Below are positions 17,787 to 25,633 of a DNA stretch of 46,467 nt, piece after piece. The notes beneath the pieces are model-generated. The model did not search any database, had not been told where the DNA came from, and saw nothing but the letters and a program-made list of their open reading frames with translations. The DNA is from Asaia bogorensis (GTDB lineage Bacteria > Pseudomonadota > Alphaproteobacteria > Acetobacterales > Acetobacteraceae). Each line of letters opens with the position of its first letter. The stretch's first letter is position 1. The translations under genes were made by a program, and so were the position numbers. The stretch is from assembly GCA_945869965.1 (NCBI GenBank), contig CAMBRC010000028.1, positions 1-46,467 of the forward strand, written 5' to 3'.

Positions 17787-18238
17787 CCGAAGGCGACAGA
17801 GCCCCCGACTTCACCATGCCGGCCAGCGGCGGCCGCACCGTCAGCCTCAAGGACCAAAAGAGCAAACCCTTCGTGCTCTACTTCTACCCCCGCGCCGACA
17901 CGCCGGGATGCACCAAGGAAGCCTGCGCCTTCGAAGAATCCATCCCCGCCTTCCAAAACATCGCCGTCATCGGCGTCTCCCCCGACGCGATGCCGCCGAT
18001 CGAGAAATTCGCCAAAAAATACAACCTCACCTTCCCCCTCGCCTCTGACCCCGACCACAAAGTGGCCGAAGCCTTCGGCGTCTGGGTCGAAAAAATGAAC
18101 TACGGCAAAACCTACATGGGCATCGAACGCTCAACCTTCCTCATCGACGCCCAAGGCAAAATCGCCAAATCCTGGCACAAAGTAAAAGTCGACGGCCACG
18201 CCGCCGAAGTCATGGCCGCCGCCGCCGCCCTGATATAA
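17783..18238 (+). CDS. bcp: Thioredoxin-dependent thiol peroxidase, Bcp/PrxQ type
   Basis: A 151-residue peroxiredoxin that reduces hydrogen peroxide and alkyl peroxides with thioredoxin. The peroxidatic Cys43 is in ADTPGCTKEAC and the resolving Cys48 follows five residues later, the atypical two-Cys PrxQ arrangement. The conserved Pro-x3-T before Cys43, and the later Arg in ERSTFLID, complete the active site. The start at 17783 overlaps the glnE stop as ATGA, fitting translational coupling. An in-frame ATG at 17774 would add three residues and cannot be excluded. Length is normal. A strong hairpin without a T tract follows at 18246-18271. Confidence 0.96.
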   Translation: MTEGDRAPDFTMPASGGRTVSLKDQKSKPFVLYFYPRADTPGCTKEACAFEESIPAFQNIAVIGVSPDAMPPIEKFAKKYNLTFPLASDPDHKVAEAFGVWVEKMNYGKTYMGIERSTFLIDAQGKIAKSWHKVKVDGHAAEVMAAAAALI

Positions 18239-18245
18239 CCCGTAG

Positions 18246-18271
18246 GGTGCAATGCGCTTGGGCATTGCACC
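18246..18271 (+). terminator. Hairpin after bcp, possible terminator
   Basis: A perfect 10-bp stem GGTGCAATGC/GCATTGCACC around GCTTGG, 7 bases after the bcp stop. There is no T tract directly after it, so it may stabilise the mRNA 3' end rather than terminate alone. The AT-rich element begins 26 bases further on and supplies T-rich hairpins. Confidence 0.55.
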
Positions 18272-18296
18272 ATCGCCGCGCGGCAAGAAAGCAAGC

Positions 18297-18442
18297 GCTT
18301 CTTTTTGAAAAAAGAAGCAAAAACTTTTATCCATTCAGCGCGTCGTCATCCTGAACTTAACGACGGACCGACGCTTCTTCCACATCCAAGCCCCTCCCTA
18401 ACGGATAAAGTTTTTTTGCTTCTTTTTGTTCACAAAAAGAAG
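18297..18442. repeat. AT-rich inverted-arm element, copy 2
   Basis: Same design as 10039-10197. The left arm GCTTCTTTTTGAAAAAAGAAGC at 18297-18318 is written here as GCTTCTTTTT and AAAAAGAAGC halves. The right arm at 18419-18442 is CTTCTTTTTGT/ACAAAAAGAAG around TC. Inner flanks are GCAAAAACTTTTATCC on the left and GGATAAAGTTTTTTTGC on the right. The left inner flank and that of copy 1 both run on into an ATTCAG. The roughly 100-base cores are otherwise unrelated between the two copies. Confidence 0.85.
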
Positions 18443-18504
18443 AATCCTACCCCTTAGCTTTTTTTCTCTTGCGCCGCCCCCTCCACATCGCTATAGAACA
18501 TTTC

Positions 18505-19107
18505 ATGAACATGGAACAAGCAGCCCCCGTCCCGGCATCCCCTCCACCCCCGTCCCTTGCCACCCGGGTTGCGTCGATTTTCGTAGGCCTGCTCACCCTC
18601 ATCGCCAACCGCGCCCCTGCCCTCGGCGCGCTCACCTGGCCGCTGCACACCCGCATCACCCGTGTCCGCAACCGCTTCGTCCGCTTGCTCACCCTGCTCG
18701 CCGCCGGCCGCTTCCCGCGCCTGCGCGCGCCCGAGACATCCCGCAACGGCGGCCCGCCGCCAGCCCGCATCCCCACCCGCAAGCTTTGGCTGGTCGCCAC
18801 TCTGGGCTACCAGGCCGCCGGCTATGCGTCCCAGCTCCAGCATCTGCTCGACGACCCCGAAACCCTCGCACTCCTGGCCGCCGCCCCGCCGCACGCCCGC
18901 GCCTCGGCCGCCCGCACCCTGCGCCCGCTGGCCCGGATCATTGGCGTCACCTTGCCGGCCATGCTCCAGCCGCCGCCGCGCCCGAAGCCAATCCGGCCGC
19001 CCCGCCCCAAACCGGCGCCGCTGCCCCCCCTGCTCCCGCTCTATCCGCAGCGCCGCCCACGCCCCATGCCGTTCATGAATTTCGCGAAAAAACCCCGACC
19101 CGCCTGA
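18505..19107 (+). CDS. Pro-rich protein of unknown function
   Basis: A 200-residue protein I do not recognise. It has a Pro/Ala-rich N-terminus, a helical region from ATRVASIFVGLLTLIANRAP to FVRLLTLLAAGRFP, a central LWLVATLGYQAAGYASQLQHL helix pair (21 residues, cited as LWLVATLGYQAAGY and ASQLQHL), and a Pro-rich basic tail PPPRPKPIRPPRPKP. The tail and pI suggest binding to nucleic acid or membrane surface, but this is not supported further. The start is placed at ATG 18505; a TTG at 18469 would add 12 residues and lies at the edge of the AT-rich element. It ends 18 bases before the hairpin at the msrQ stop, with which it is convergent. Confidence 0.6.
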   Translation: MNMEQAAPVPASPPPPSLATRVASIFVGLLTLIANRAPALGALTWPLHTRITRVRNRFVRLLTLLAAGRFPRLRAPETSRNGGPPPARIPTRKLWLVATLGYQAAGYASQLQHLLDDPETLALLAAAPPHARASAARTLRPLARIIGVTLPAMLQPPPRPKPIRPPRPKPAPLPPLLPLYPQRRPRPMPFMNFAKKPRPA

Positions 19108-19125
19108 CCCAGCGACGCGCGCTCT

Positions 19126-19149
19126 AATTGTTACGTTTATGTAACAATT
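19126..19149. terminator. Palindrome between convergent genes, possible two-way terminator
   Basis: A perfect 9-bp stem AATTGTTAC/GTAACAATT around GTTTAT. It overlaps the msrQ stop codon (19137-19139) on the minus strand and lies 18 bases after the plus-strand unknown gene. The stem is AT-rich and unlike its GC-rich surroundings. Placement suggests shared 3' end formation; a protein-binding site is the alternative. Confidence 0.5.
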
Positions 19150-19961
19150 TCCGCCCGCCGCCGCAACCGCCGCAATCCCGCCACCCCCACCACCACCAAC
19201 CCTACAACAAACACCTGCGACGCCGGCCGCGCCCAGGGATCGAACACCAGGTTAGCCTCGAAGACCCGCCACGCCGACACCGTGGTCGCCAGCCCATACC
19301 AGGACACTTCCACCGCTGCCGTCAGCAGCGTCGTCGCCGCCGTGATCGCCACCAGGAACCACAGCCGTATGTGATGTCGCCGCGGTAGCGCCCGCCACAG
19401 CATCAGCCAGACGAACAGCCCGAACCAGAAAACCGCGTCCTTGGCGTTGATCTTCGCCTGCAACGCATAATGAAACAGCGCCAGCGCCGTCAGCCCATAA
19501 GCCCAGCGATGCAACTGCTTCCACCGCGCCCGCAACCGCTTCTGCCAGCCATCCGTCGACGTCCACGCCAACGCCGCCAACCCCAGCAAGGTGACGAACC
19601 CGACCGTCAGATAGAACCGCAACACGATCTCGCTGCCGACCGCCCACAGATTCCATTTCTGATCCGCAACATACAACAACAGGTGCAGCCCCGCATACAA
19701 CGCCGCCGTCACCCCCAGCATCCGCCGCAGCAGCAAAACCCGCGGAAAAGCAAACACCGCCCGGGCGGGCGTCACCGCCAGCGCAAACACCAGGAACCGC
19801 ACCGACCAGTCCCCGCTGCGATGGATCGCCTCGGTCAACGGCCGTGCCCCAAGATCGCCCACGAACCACCGCCCGACCAGCCACACCGCCGGATACAGCG
19901 TAAAAATGAAAACCGCCGCCTTCAGCCACGAGAACTTTCCAGCCGGGTCTTTCCAGGGCAT
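19137..19961 (-). CDS. msrQ: MsrQ-like haem membrane subunit (ferric reductase-like)
   Basis: A 274-residue inner-membrane protein with about six hydrophobic segments. It resembles MsrQ/YedZ, the haem b quinol-linked partner of the periplasmic methionine sulfoxide reductase MsrP. Seen: an N-terminal FTLYPAVWL helix, a haem-ligand candidate His in LYAGLHLLLYV, and others in WKQLHRWAYG and ALFHYALQAK. These are the family positions for bis-His haem. The start at ATG 19961 (MPWKDPAG) is preferred; the longer frame to 20228 runs into the neighbouring exported-protein gene. No msrP gene is in the window, although the two are usually adjacent. The stop codon lies inside the palindrome at 19126-19149. 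Confidence 0.82.
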   Translation of the reverse strand: MPWKDPAGKFSWLKAAVFIFTLYPAVWLVGRWFVGDLGARPLTEAIHRSGDWSVRFLVFALAVTPARAVFAFPRVLLLRRMLGVTAALYAGLHLLLYVADQKWNLWAVGSEIVLRFYLTVGFVTLLGLAALAWTSTDGWQKRLRARWKQLHRWAYGLTALALFHYALQAKINAKDAVFWFGLFVWLMLWRALPRRHHIRLWFLVAITAATTLLTAAVEVSWYGLATTVSAWRVFEANLVFDPWARPASQVFVVGLVVVGVAGLRRLRRRAEIVT

Positions 19962-20014
19962 CGCCGTCGCTCCACCTACCCCCGAACGACTCGCAGTCCC
20001 CGCCAACGTGACAC

Positions 20015-20614
20015 CTACCGCCGGGGCTGCCCCACCCCAGCCGGCATTTCGATCTTCGAAAAACCCGCCGGCGGCTTGAAATTCGCCGCCGGTTGCGGCC
20101 CATACGCCACCGCCGTCGCCACGATCGCCCCCTTGCCGTCCAGCCCATCGCCCCGAAGCATCACCCCGTCCTCGGTGATACAAGCCCGGCCATTGCCATC
20201 CGCCGAGGTGATGTCCCACACCGTGCACTTCAGCCCGGCCACCGACTCCCCGCCCCGGCGGACAAACTTCATCGTGTCCGACACCAGGAACCCGCGCGAA
20301 AACGCGTTGTTCACCGGCATCTCCATGAACCGCCGATCCTCCCCCATCACCATCGTCATCCGCTGCGTCGTATGGTCAACGATCACATAGGCCCCCGCCC
20401 CTCGCCCCCCGCCGATGCCCTCCACCCGCATCAACTTCCCCCCGGAAGTGAAAGCCACCTTCAATTCCTGTTCCCGCTGCTGCCCCTGCACCGGCCCGGA
20501 CGCGCGATAGGTCACCGCCACATCCCGCGTCGGCAGAATCGCCGGCCGCTCCTGGGCCATCGCCGGCGCCAGGATCGCCACCGCCATCACCCCGCCAAGA
20601 ATGCCTCGTGTCAT
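20015..20614 (-). CDS. Exported protein of unknown function
   Basis: A 199-residue protein with a clear signal peptide (GILGGVMAVAILAPAMAQ, likely cleavage after AMA at about residue 20). The mature part looks beta-rich and resembles periplasmic DUF4412-like proteins in outline: a first strand DVAVTYRASG, a surface YVIVDHTTQRMTMVMGEDRRFM, given as YVIVDHTTQRM and TMVMGEDRRFM, and a single Cys pair candidate in GLKCTVWD and RACITEDG that could form a disulfide. No enzyme motif is seen. The start at ATG 20614 fits the signal peptide. It lies 31 bases after aat on the same strand and 53 bases upstream of msrQ. Confidence 0.75.
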   Translation of the reverse strand: MTRGILGGVMAVAILAPAMAQERPAILPTRDVAVTYRASGPVQGQQREQELKVAFTSGGKLMRVEGIGGGRGAGAYVIVDHTTQRMTMVMGEDRRFMEMPVNNAFSRGFLVSDTMKFVRRGGESVAGLKCTVWDITSADGNGRACITEDGVMLRGDGLDGKGAIVATAVAYGPQPAANFKPPAGFSKIEMPAGVGQPRR

Positions 20615-20645
20615 GACCCGATCTCCCTCTGGCCGGCGCAAGTTT

Positions 20646-21329
20646 TCACCCGTCCACCCGGTCGTCAAATCGCTCTTTCGAGAGCCCCCGGATCGCCCCG
20701 GCCAAGACCTCCCGATCCGGACTCGCCAGCCAGATCGCCGGAACCTCCAGCGCCTCGGCCAGAAGCTGCTTGTAGCGATCCCGGAAAATCTCGATCGCTC
20801 CGAACCGGCCCAGATGGCTGGTGACAAATTGCGTGTCCAACAACACAAACCCGCCCAGCCGTAGCCGGGCCATCAGGTGCACCAACGCCACTTTCGAGGC
20901 ATCGGTCGCCCGGCTGAACATGCTCTCACCGAAAAACGCCCCCCCCAGGGCCACCCCGTACAACCCCCCCACCAATTCCCCACCCAGCCAACTCTCCACC
21001 GAATGCGCCACCCCCCTCCGGTGCAACTCGGTGAACAGGTGCTCGATCTCCGGATTGATCCAGGTATCCTCCCGCCCCGGCGCCGCCTCGGCACATCCGG
21101 CGATCACCCCCTGAAAATCCTGGTCGGACGTCACGCTGAACACCCCGGACTCCACCGTCCGCCGTAACCGCCGCGGCAGGTGAAACCCATCCAACGGCAA
21201 CACCCCGCGCAGTTCCGGGTCCAGCCAATACAGCCGGTCCGCCTCACGAGCCTCGGCCATCGGGAAGAACCCGGCCCGATAGGCCCGGATCAACAGCTCC
21301 GGCGTGATCTCAACGGCGCGACGCGACAT
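20646..21329 (-). CDS. aat: Leucyl/phenylalanyl-tRNA-protein transferase
   Basis: A 227-residue cytosolic enzyme that adds Leu or Phe from charged tRNA to proteins with N-terminal Arg or Lys, tagging them for ClpS-ClpAP (bacterial N-end rule). Family signatures: [12 protein letters not shown] near the N-terminus, [14 protein letters not shown] (the alphaproteobacterial form of the WWSPDPR motif), [23 protein letters not shown], cited as [10 protein letters not shown] and GVAHSVESW, then [20 protein letters not shown] with ESMFS. Length is normal for alphaproteobacteria. The start at ATG 21329 removes a 70-residue extension that reads into the dehydratase gene. It lies 19 bases downstream of that broken gene. 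Confidence 0.96.
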   Translation of the reverse strand: MSRRAVEITPELLIRAYRAGFFPMAEAREADRLYWLDPELRGVLPLDGFHLPRRLRRTVESGVFSVTSDQDFQGVIAGCAEAAPGREDTWINPEIEHLFTELHRRGVAHSVESWLGGELVGGLYGVALGGAFFGESMFSRATDASKVALVHLMARLRLGGFVLLDTQFVTSHLGRFGAIEIFRDRYKQLLAEALEVPAIWLASPDREVLAGAIRGLSKERFDDRVDG

Positions 21330-21348
21330 GCCCCCATTGTGCCCGACC

Positions 21349-22302
21349 TCAGGCCAACACCCAACTCTTGAACAACGCGAGATCGATATTCCCACCGCAC
21401 AACACCACCCCCACGCGGCGGCCGGTGTGCCGGTCCTTCTCCTGCAACAGGGCCGCCAAAGGCGCCGCCCCGGCCCCTTCGGCCAGGTTGTGGGTATCGG
21501 TCCAATAGGCCCGGATGGCGCCGGCCACCTCGTCGTCACTGACCGTCACCACCCTGGCCGCCCCGCCGCGGATGATTGCCAACGCCGCGGGATCCGGCTG
21601 GCGCGTGGCCATGCCGTCGGCCTTCGTGTTGGCGCTATTGGTCTCCACCACCTGCCCGGCGGCGAAGGACAGGGCATAGGACGGTGCCTCGGTGCTCTGG
21701 ACTCCGACGATTTCGGTGGACAGGCCCAGCAAATCCCGGGTCAGGATCGCCCCACAAATCCCGGAGCCAAGGCCGATCGGCACATACAGGGTATCCAATG
21801 GCGGAGCGGCGCGGAAAAACTCCAGCGCCCAGGTAGCGACACCCACCACCAGGTCGGCATCGAAGCTCGGGGCGAACAACAGCCCCTGCTGTTCGGCCAG
21901 GGCACGGGCATGCGCCCGGGCCTCGTCGAAATCACTGCCATGCTCGATCAGCCGGGCGCCAAAGGCCACCATCGCGGCGTTCTTCTCGGTGCTATTGCCG
22001 CACGGGACCACGATGGTCACGGGAACGCCCGCCCGTTGCCCGGCAAAGGCCAGCTATTGCCCATGGTTGCCACGGGTCGCCGAGACCACCCCGCGCACTT
22101 TCACGCCGCTGCGGCGAAGCCGTTCAAAGAAGGTCAGTCCACCGCGAACCTTGAACGCCCCGGTTGGCGTGTGGTTCTCGTGCTTGACCCAGACCTCACA
22201 GCCGGCGCGGGCGGCCAATAGCGGCCAGACATAGCTTGCGGTCGGCGGAAAAGCCGCGTGAACGATCTCAGCGGCTTCTTCGAGCTCGGGGAGTGTGAAC
22301 AT
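21349..22302 (-). pseudogene. Threonine/serine dehydratase, interrupted by an in-frame TAG
   Basis: A PLP-dependent fold-II dehydratase, which deaminates threonine or serine to a 2-oxo acid. The 318-codon frame is open except for TAG at codon 83 (22054-22056). Before it: the PLP Lys51 in TGAFKVRGG and SATRGNHGQ. After it, in the same frame: LAFAGQRAGVPVTIVVP, the GLGSGICGAI phosphate-binding loop and the C-terminal [10 protein letters not shown]. The family normally has GNHGQSLA, so Ser is expected at the stop; TCG to TAG is a single change. The first fragment (82 residues) cannot fold as an enzyme. It could be a recent pseudogene, a sequencing error or strain polymorphism. Close spacing to aat suggests an old operon. 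Confidence 0.88.
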
Positions 22303-22317
22303 TGCGGGCTCCAGACA

Positions 22318-22353
22318 TGAAAAGGGCCGCCCCGGCTTACCGTGGCGGCCCCC
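22318..22353 (-). terminator. Rho-independent terminator after cold-shock gene 1
   Basis: Read on the minus strand: GGGGCCGCC, loop ACGGTAAGCCGG, GGCGGCCC, then TTTTC. It lies about 25 bases after the cold-shock stop at 22378 and before the dehydratase start. Confidence 0.85.
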
Positions 22354-22377
22354 ATCAGGGAAGGCGTCGAGGTGAGC

Positions 22378-22581
22378 TCAGGCCAGCTTGAGGTTGGTGG
22401 CGGCGGCCTTGCCGCGCTCCATGACCACGTCGTAGCTGACGTTCTGGCCGTCATTCAGCCCCTTGAGGCCAGCGGCCTGGACGGCGGTGATGTGGACGAA
22501 CACGTCCTTACCGCCATCCTGCGGCATGATGAAACCAAAGCCCTTGGTGGCATTGAACCACTTGACGGTACCGACGGCCAT
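22378..22581 (-). CDS. Cold-shock protein, CspA type, copy 1
   Basis: A 67-residue single-OB-fold RNA chaperone. The RNP1-like KGFGFIMP and RNP2-like DVFVHITAV motifs are intact; the rest ([22 protein letters not shown]) is the standard CspA-family pattern. The start at 22581 is preceded by AGGAGT 10 bases upstream. The leader holds a small GC hairpin (CGCGCG-AA-CGCGCG, 22607-22620) about 26 bases upstream of the start. A terminator follows. The protein differs from copy 2 at only a few positions (Ala/Thr, Lys/Arg, Asn-Asp/Asp-Glu, Asn/Lys and Asp-Val/Glu-Ala changes), so the pair looks like a tandem duplication. Confidence 0.96.
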   Translation of the reverse strand: MAVGTVKWFNATKGFGFIMPQDGGKDVFVHITAVQAAGLKGLNDGQNVSYDVVMERGKAAATNLKLA

Positions 22582-22811
22582 GCGGATAGACTCCTGTGTT
22601 CAGCCGCGCGCGAACGCGCGTGTTGGGGTGATATTGTTAAAAGCGGAGGATCGCGCGCTGTCGAAGCGCGCTGCGCCGATTGCTGCCGAGGCAACAAACG
22701 AAAAAACCGCCCGAGTGCCACGCGGGCACCCGGCGCGCCAGATATCCTTGTGCGAACATGTCGACAAAGAAATCGCGGTCTTTGGTCGCAGGAAAGGCGT
22801 TAACGGACGCC

Positions 22812-23015
22812 TTAGGCCAGCTTGAGGTTGGTGGCGGCGGCCTTGCCGCGCTCCATGGCAACCTCGTAGCTCACCTTCTGGCCCTCATCGAGGCCACGCA
22901 GGCCGGCGGCCTGCACTGCGGTGATGTGAACGAAGACATCCTTGCCGCCGTCCTGCGGCATGATGAAACCAAAGCCTTTTGTGGTGTTGAACCACTTGAC
23001 AGTCCCGATAGCCAT
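22812..23015 (-). CDS. Cold-shock protein, CspA type, copy 2
   Basis: A 67-residue CspA-family RNA chaperone, near-identical to copy 1 ([20 protein letters not shown] start, same C-terminus). RNP1 and RNP2 motifs are intact. The start at 23015 is preceded by GGAG. A 7-bp hairpin CTGCGCA/TGCGCAG (23041-23058) lies 26 bases upstream of the start, in the same place as the hairpin in copy 1's leader but with different sequence. The stop codon is inside a hairpin AAGGCGT/ACGCCTT (22794-22813). The 230 bases between the two copies and the 233 bases upstream hold no other gene that I can support; long leaders are usual in cold-shock genes. Longer in-frame starts to 23165 have no family support. Confidence 0.95.
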   Translation of the reverse strand: MAIGTVKWFNTTKGFGFIMPQDGGKDVFVHITAVQAAGLRGLDEGQKVSYEVAMERGKAAATNLKLA

Positions 23016-23248
23016 AGCTGCGTCAAACTCCGTGCGGACACTGCGCAGGGGTGCGCAGCCTGTGTAGGCAAACGGTATCCGGTGTTCCTGAAGCCCCCCG
23101 GCGACCCTGTCTGCGCGAGGATATTCCTCCCTTGGACAAGGCTTCTCAAGCCGACGGCACCACAAGCGTGGCCAACATACGATTGCGGCAGTAATTTGGC
23201 GCAGAAATACCGCCGCGAGTCAATCATTACCGCGCCGGGTGCATTTTA

Positions 23249-23354
23249 AGGCTGGGCTCTGCCCAGACCCGCCAAGGGGCCAAGCCCCCTGGACCCTTAA
23301 ATTATAAGGTCCAGGGGCTTGGCCCCTGGCGGGTCTGGGCAGAGCCCAGCCTTC
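23249..23354. repeat. GC-rich palindromic intergenic repeat, copy 4 (long inverted repeat)
   Basis: A 106-base nearly perfect inverted repeat. The arms run from AAGGCTGGGCTCTGCCCAGA inward to a short AT-rich centre near TTAAATTATAA. The left arm differs from the mirror of the right by three single inserted bases. Each arm holds its own palindromes TGGGCTCTGCCCA and GGGGCCAAGCCCC. The AGACCC and GCGGGT linkers match those of copies 1 to 3. It lies between groL and the cold-shock leader. Confidence 0.9.
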
Positions 23355-23373
23355 ACTACGACTGCGTGGCCCA

Positions 23374-23407
23374 AAAGAAAACGGCTTCGGAGTTGCCCCC
23401 GAAGCCG
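23374..23407 (-). terminator. Rho-independent terminator of groS-groL
   Basis: On the minus strand, CGGCTTCGG, loop GGGCAACT trimmed by pairing, CCGAAGCCG, then TTTTCTTTT. The 9-bp stem is at 23383-23391 with 23399-23407. It lies 26 bases after the groL stop and just before the long palindrome. Confidence 0.92.
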
Positions 23408-23432
23408 GTTCCTAGGCTGTAGCGTGCGGACT

Positions 23433-25109
<1,677 letters not shown>

Positions 25110-25147
25110 TCAGGTCAGTCGAGGGGGGCAGGCCAGGCGAAGCGGGC

Positions 25148-25471
25148 TTAGGAGCCCTTCTTCTTCGCGGCCGGCGCCGAGGTGACCTCGATGATGCCCA
25201 TGATGTCGGACTCTTTCATGATCAACAGTTCTTCCCCGTCGATCTTGACTTCGGTGCCCGACCATTTGCCGAACAGAACGCGGTCACCGGCCTTGACGTC
25301 CAACGCCACGATGGCGCCGGTTTCGTTGCGCGCGCCGGCGCCGGCGGCGATAACCTCGCCTTCCATCGGCTTTTCCTGGGCGGTGTCGGGGATGATGATG
25401 CCACCCTTGGTCTTCTCTTCGGCCGACAGCCGCCGGACCACGACCCGGTCGTGCAGGGGACGGAACTTCAT
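25148..25471 (-). CDS. groS: Co-chaperonin GroES (Cpn10)
   Basis: A 107-residue lid protein of the chaperonin. The [15 protein letters not shown] start, the mobile loop region [18 protein letters not shown], given as [11 protein letters not shown] and DTAQEKP, the roof GAGARNETG, and the [15 protein letters not shown] and ESDIMGII ends all match. The protein has a short extra Ala/Lys-rich tail ([11 protein letters not shown]). The start at 25471 is preceded by GGAG at 7-10 bases; the in-frame extension to 25549 reaches into the CIRCE operator. First gene of the groS-groL operon. Confidence 0.98.
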   Translation of the reverse strand: MKFRPLHDRVVVRRLSAEEKTKGGIIIPDTAQEKPMEGEVIAAGAGARNETGAIVALDVKAGDRVLFGKWSGTEVKIDGEELLIMKESDIMGIIEVTSAPAAKKKGS

Positions 25472-25542
25472 GCGGATCGCTCCTGGATATTGAAGGCCAC
25501 TGCCGCCGGGCGCATGGCTGCGCGGGCGGGAGGGCCAGGTTG

Positions 25543-25569
25543 TTAGCACTCCCCACCGGGGAGTGCCAG
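25543..25569. promoter_or_regulatory. CIRCE operator 1 (HrcA site), gro operon
   Basis: TTAGCACTC, nine bases, GAGTGCCAG. Consensus is TTAGCACTC-N9-GAGTGCTAA. The left half-site is perfect and the right differs at two positions. It covers the predicted transcription start of the promoter at 25571-25599, the classical position for HrcA repression. Confidence 0.93.
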
Positions 25570-25570
25570 C

Positions 25571-25599
25571 GATCTAGGCGCTTGGCGGAGCGGAGTCAA
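25571..25599 (-). promoter_or_regulatory. Predicted groS-groL promoter
   Basis: On the minus strand, TTGACT (25594-25599), a 17-base spacer, then TAGATC (25571-25576). The -35 is preceded by C (CTTGAC), also compatible with alphaproteobacterial heat-shock sigma-32. The promoter lies exactly between the two CIRCE sites. Predicted by eye. Confidence 0.65.
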
Positions 25600-25606
25600 G
25601 CGGTCG

Positions 25607-25633
25607 TTGGCACTCTTGCGGGTAGAGTGCTAA
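25607..25633. promoter_or_regulatory. CIRCE operator 2 (HrcA site), upstream of gro promoter
   Basis: TTGGCACTC, nine bases, GAGTGCTAA. Here the right half is perfect and the left has one change, the mirror of operator 1. It is 64 bases from operator 1, upstream of the -35 box. The stop codon of the neighbouring ygfZ gene (25630-25632) lies within its GCTAA end. Confidence 0.92.

Noticed and set aside
18469..18504. TTG start at 18469 for the Pro-rich unknown gene
   Set aside because: Rare start codon with no site upstream, at the edge of a repeat. ATG 18505 is simpler.
22054..22056. TAG in the dehydratase as a recoded residue (pyrrolysine or suppression)
   Set aside because: The family has Ser here and a single base change explains the stop; nothing in the window supports recoding.
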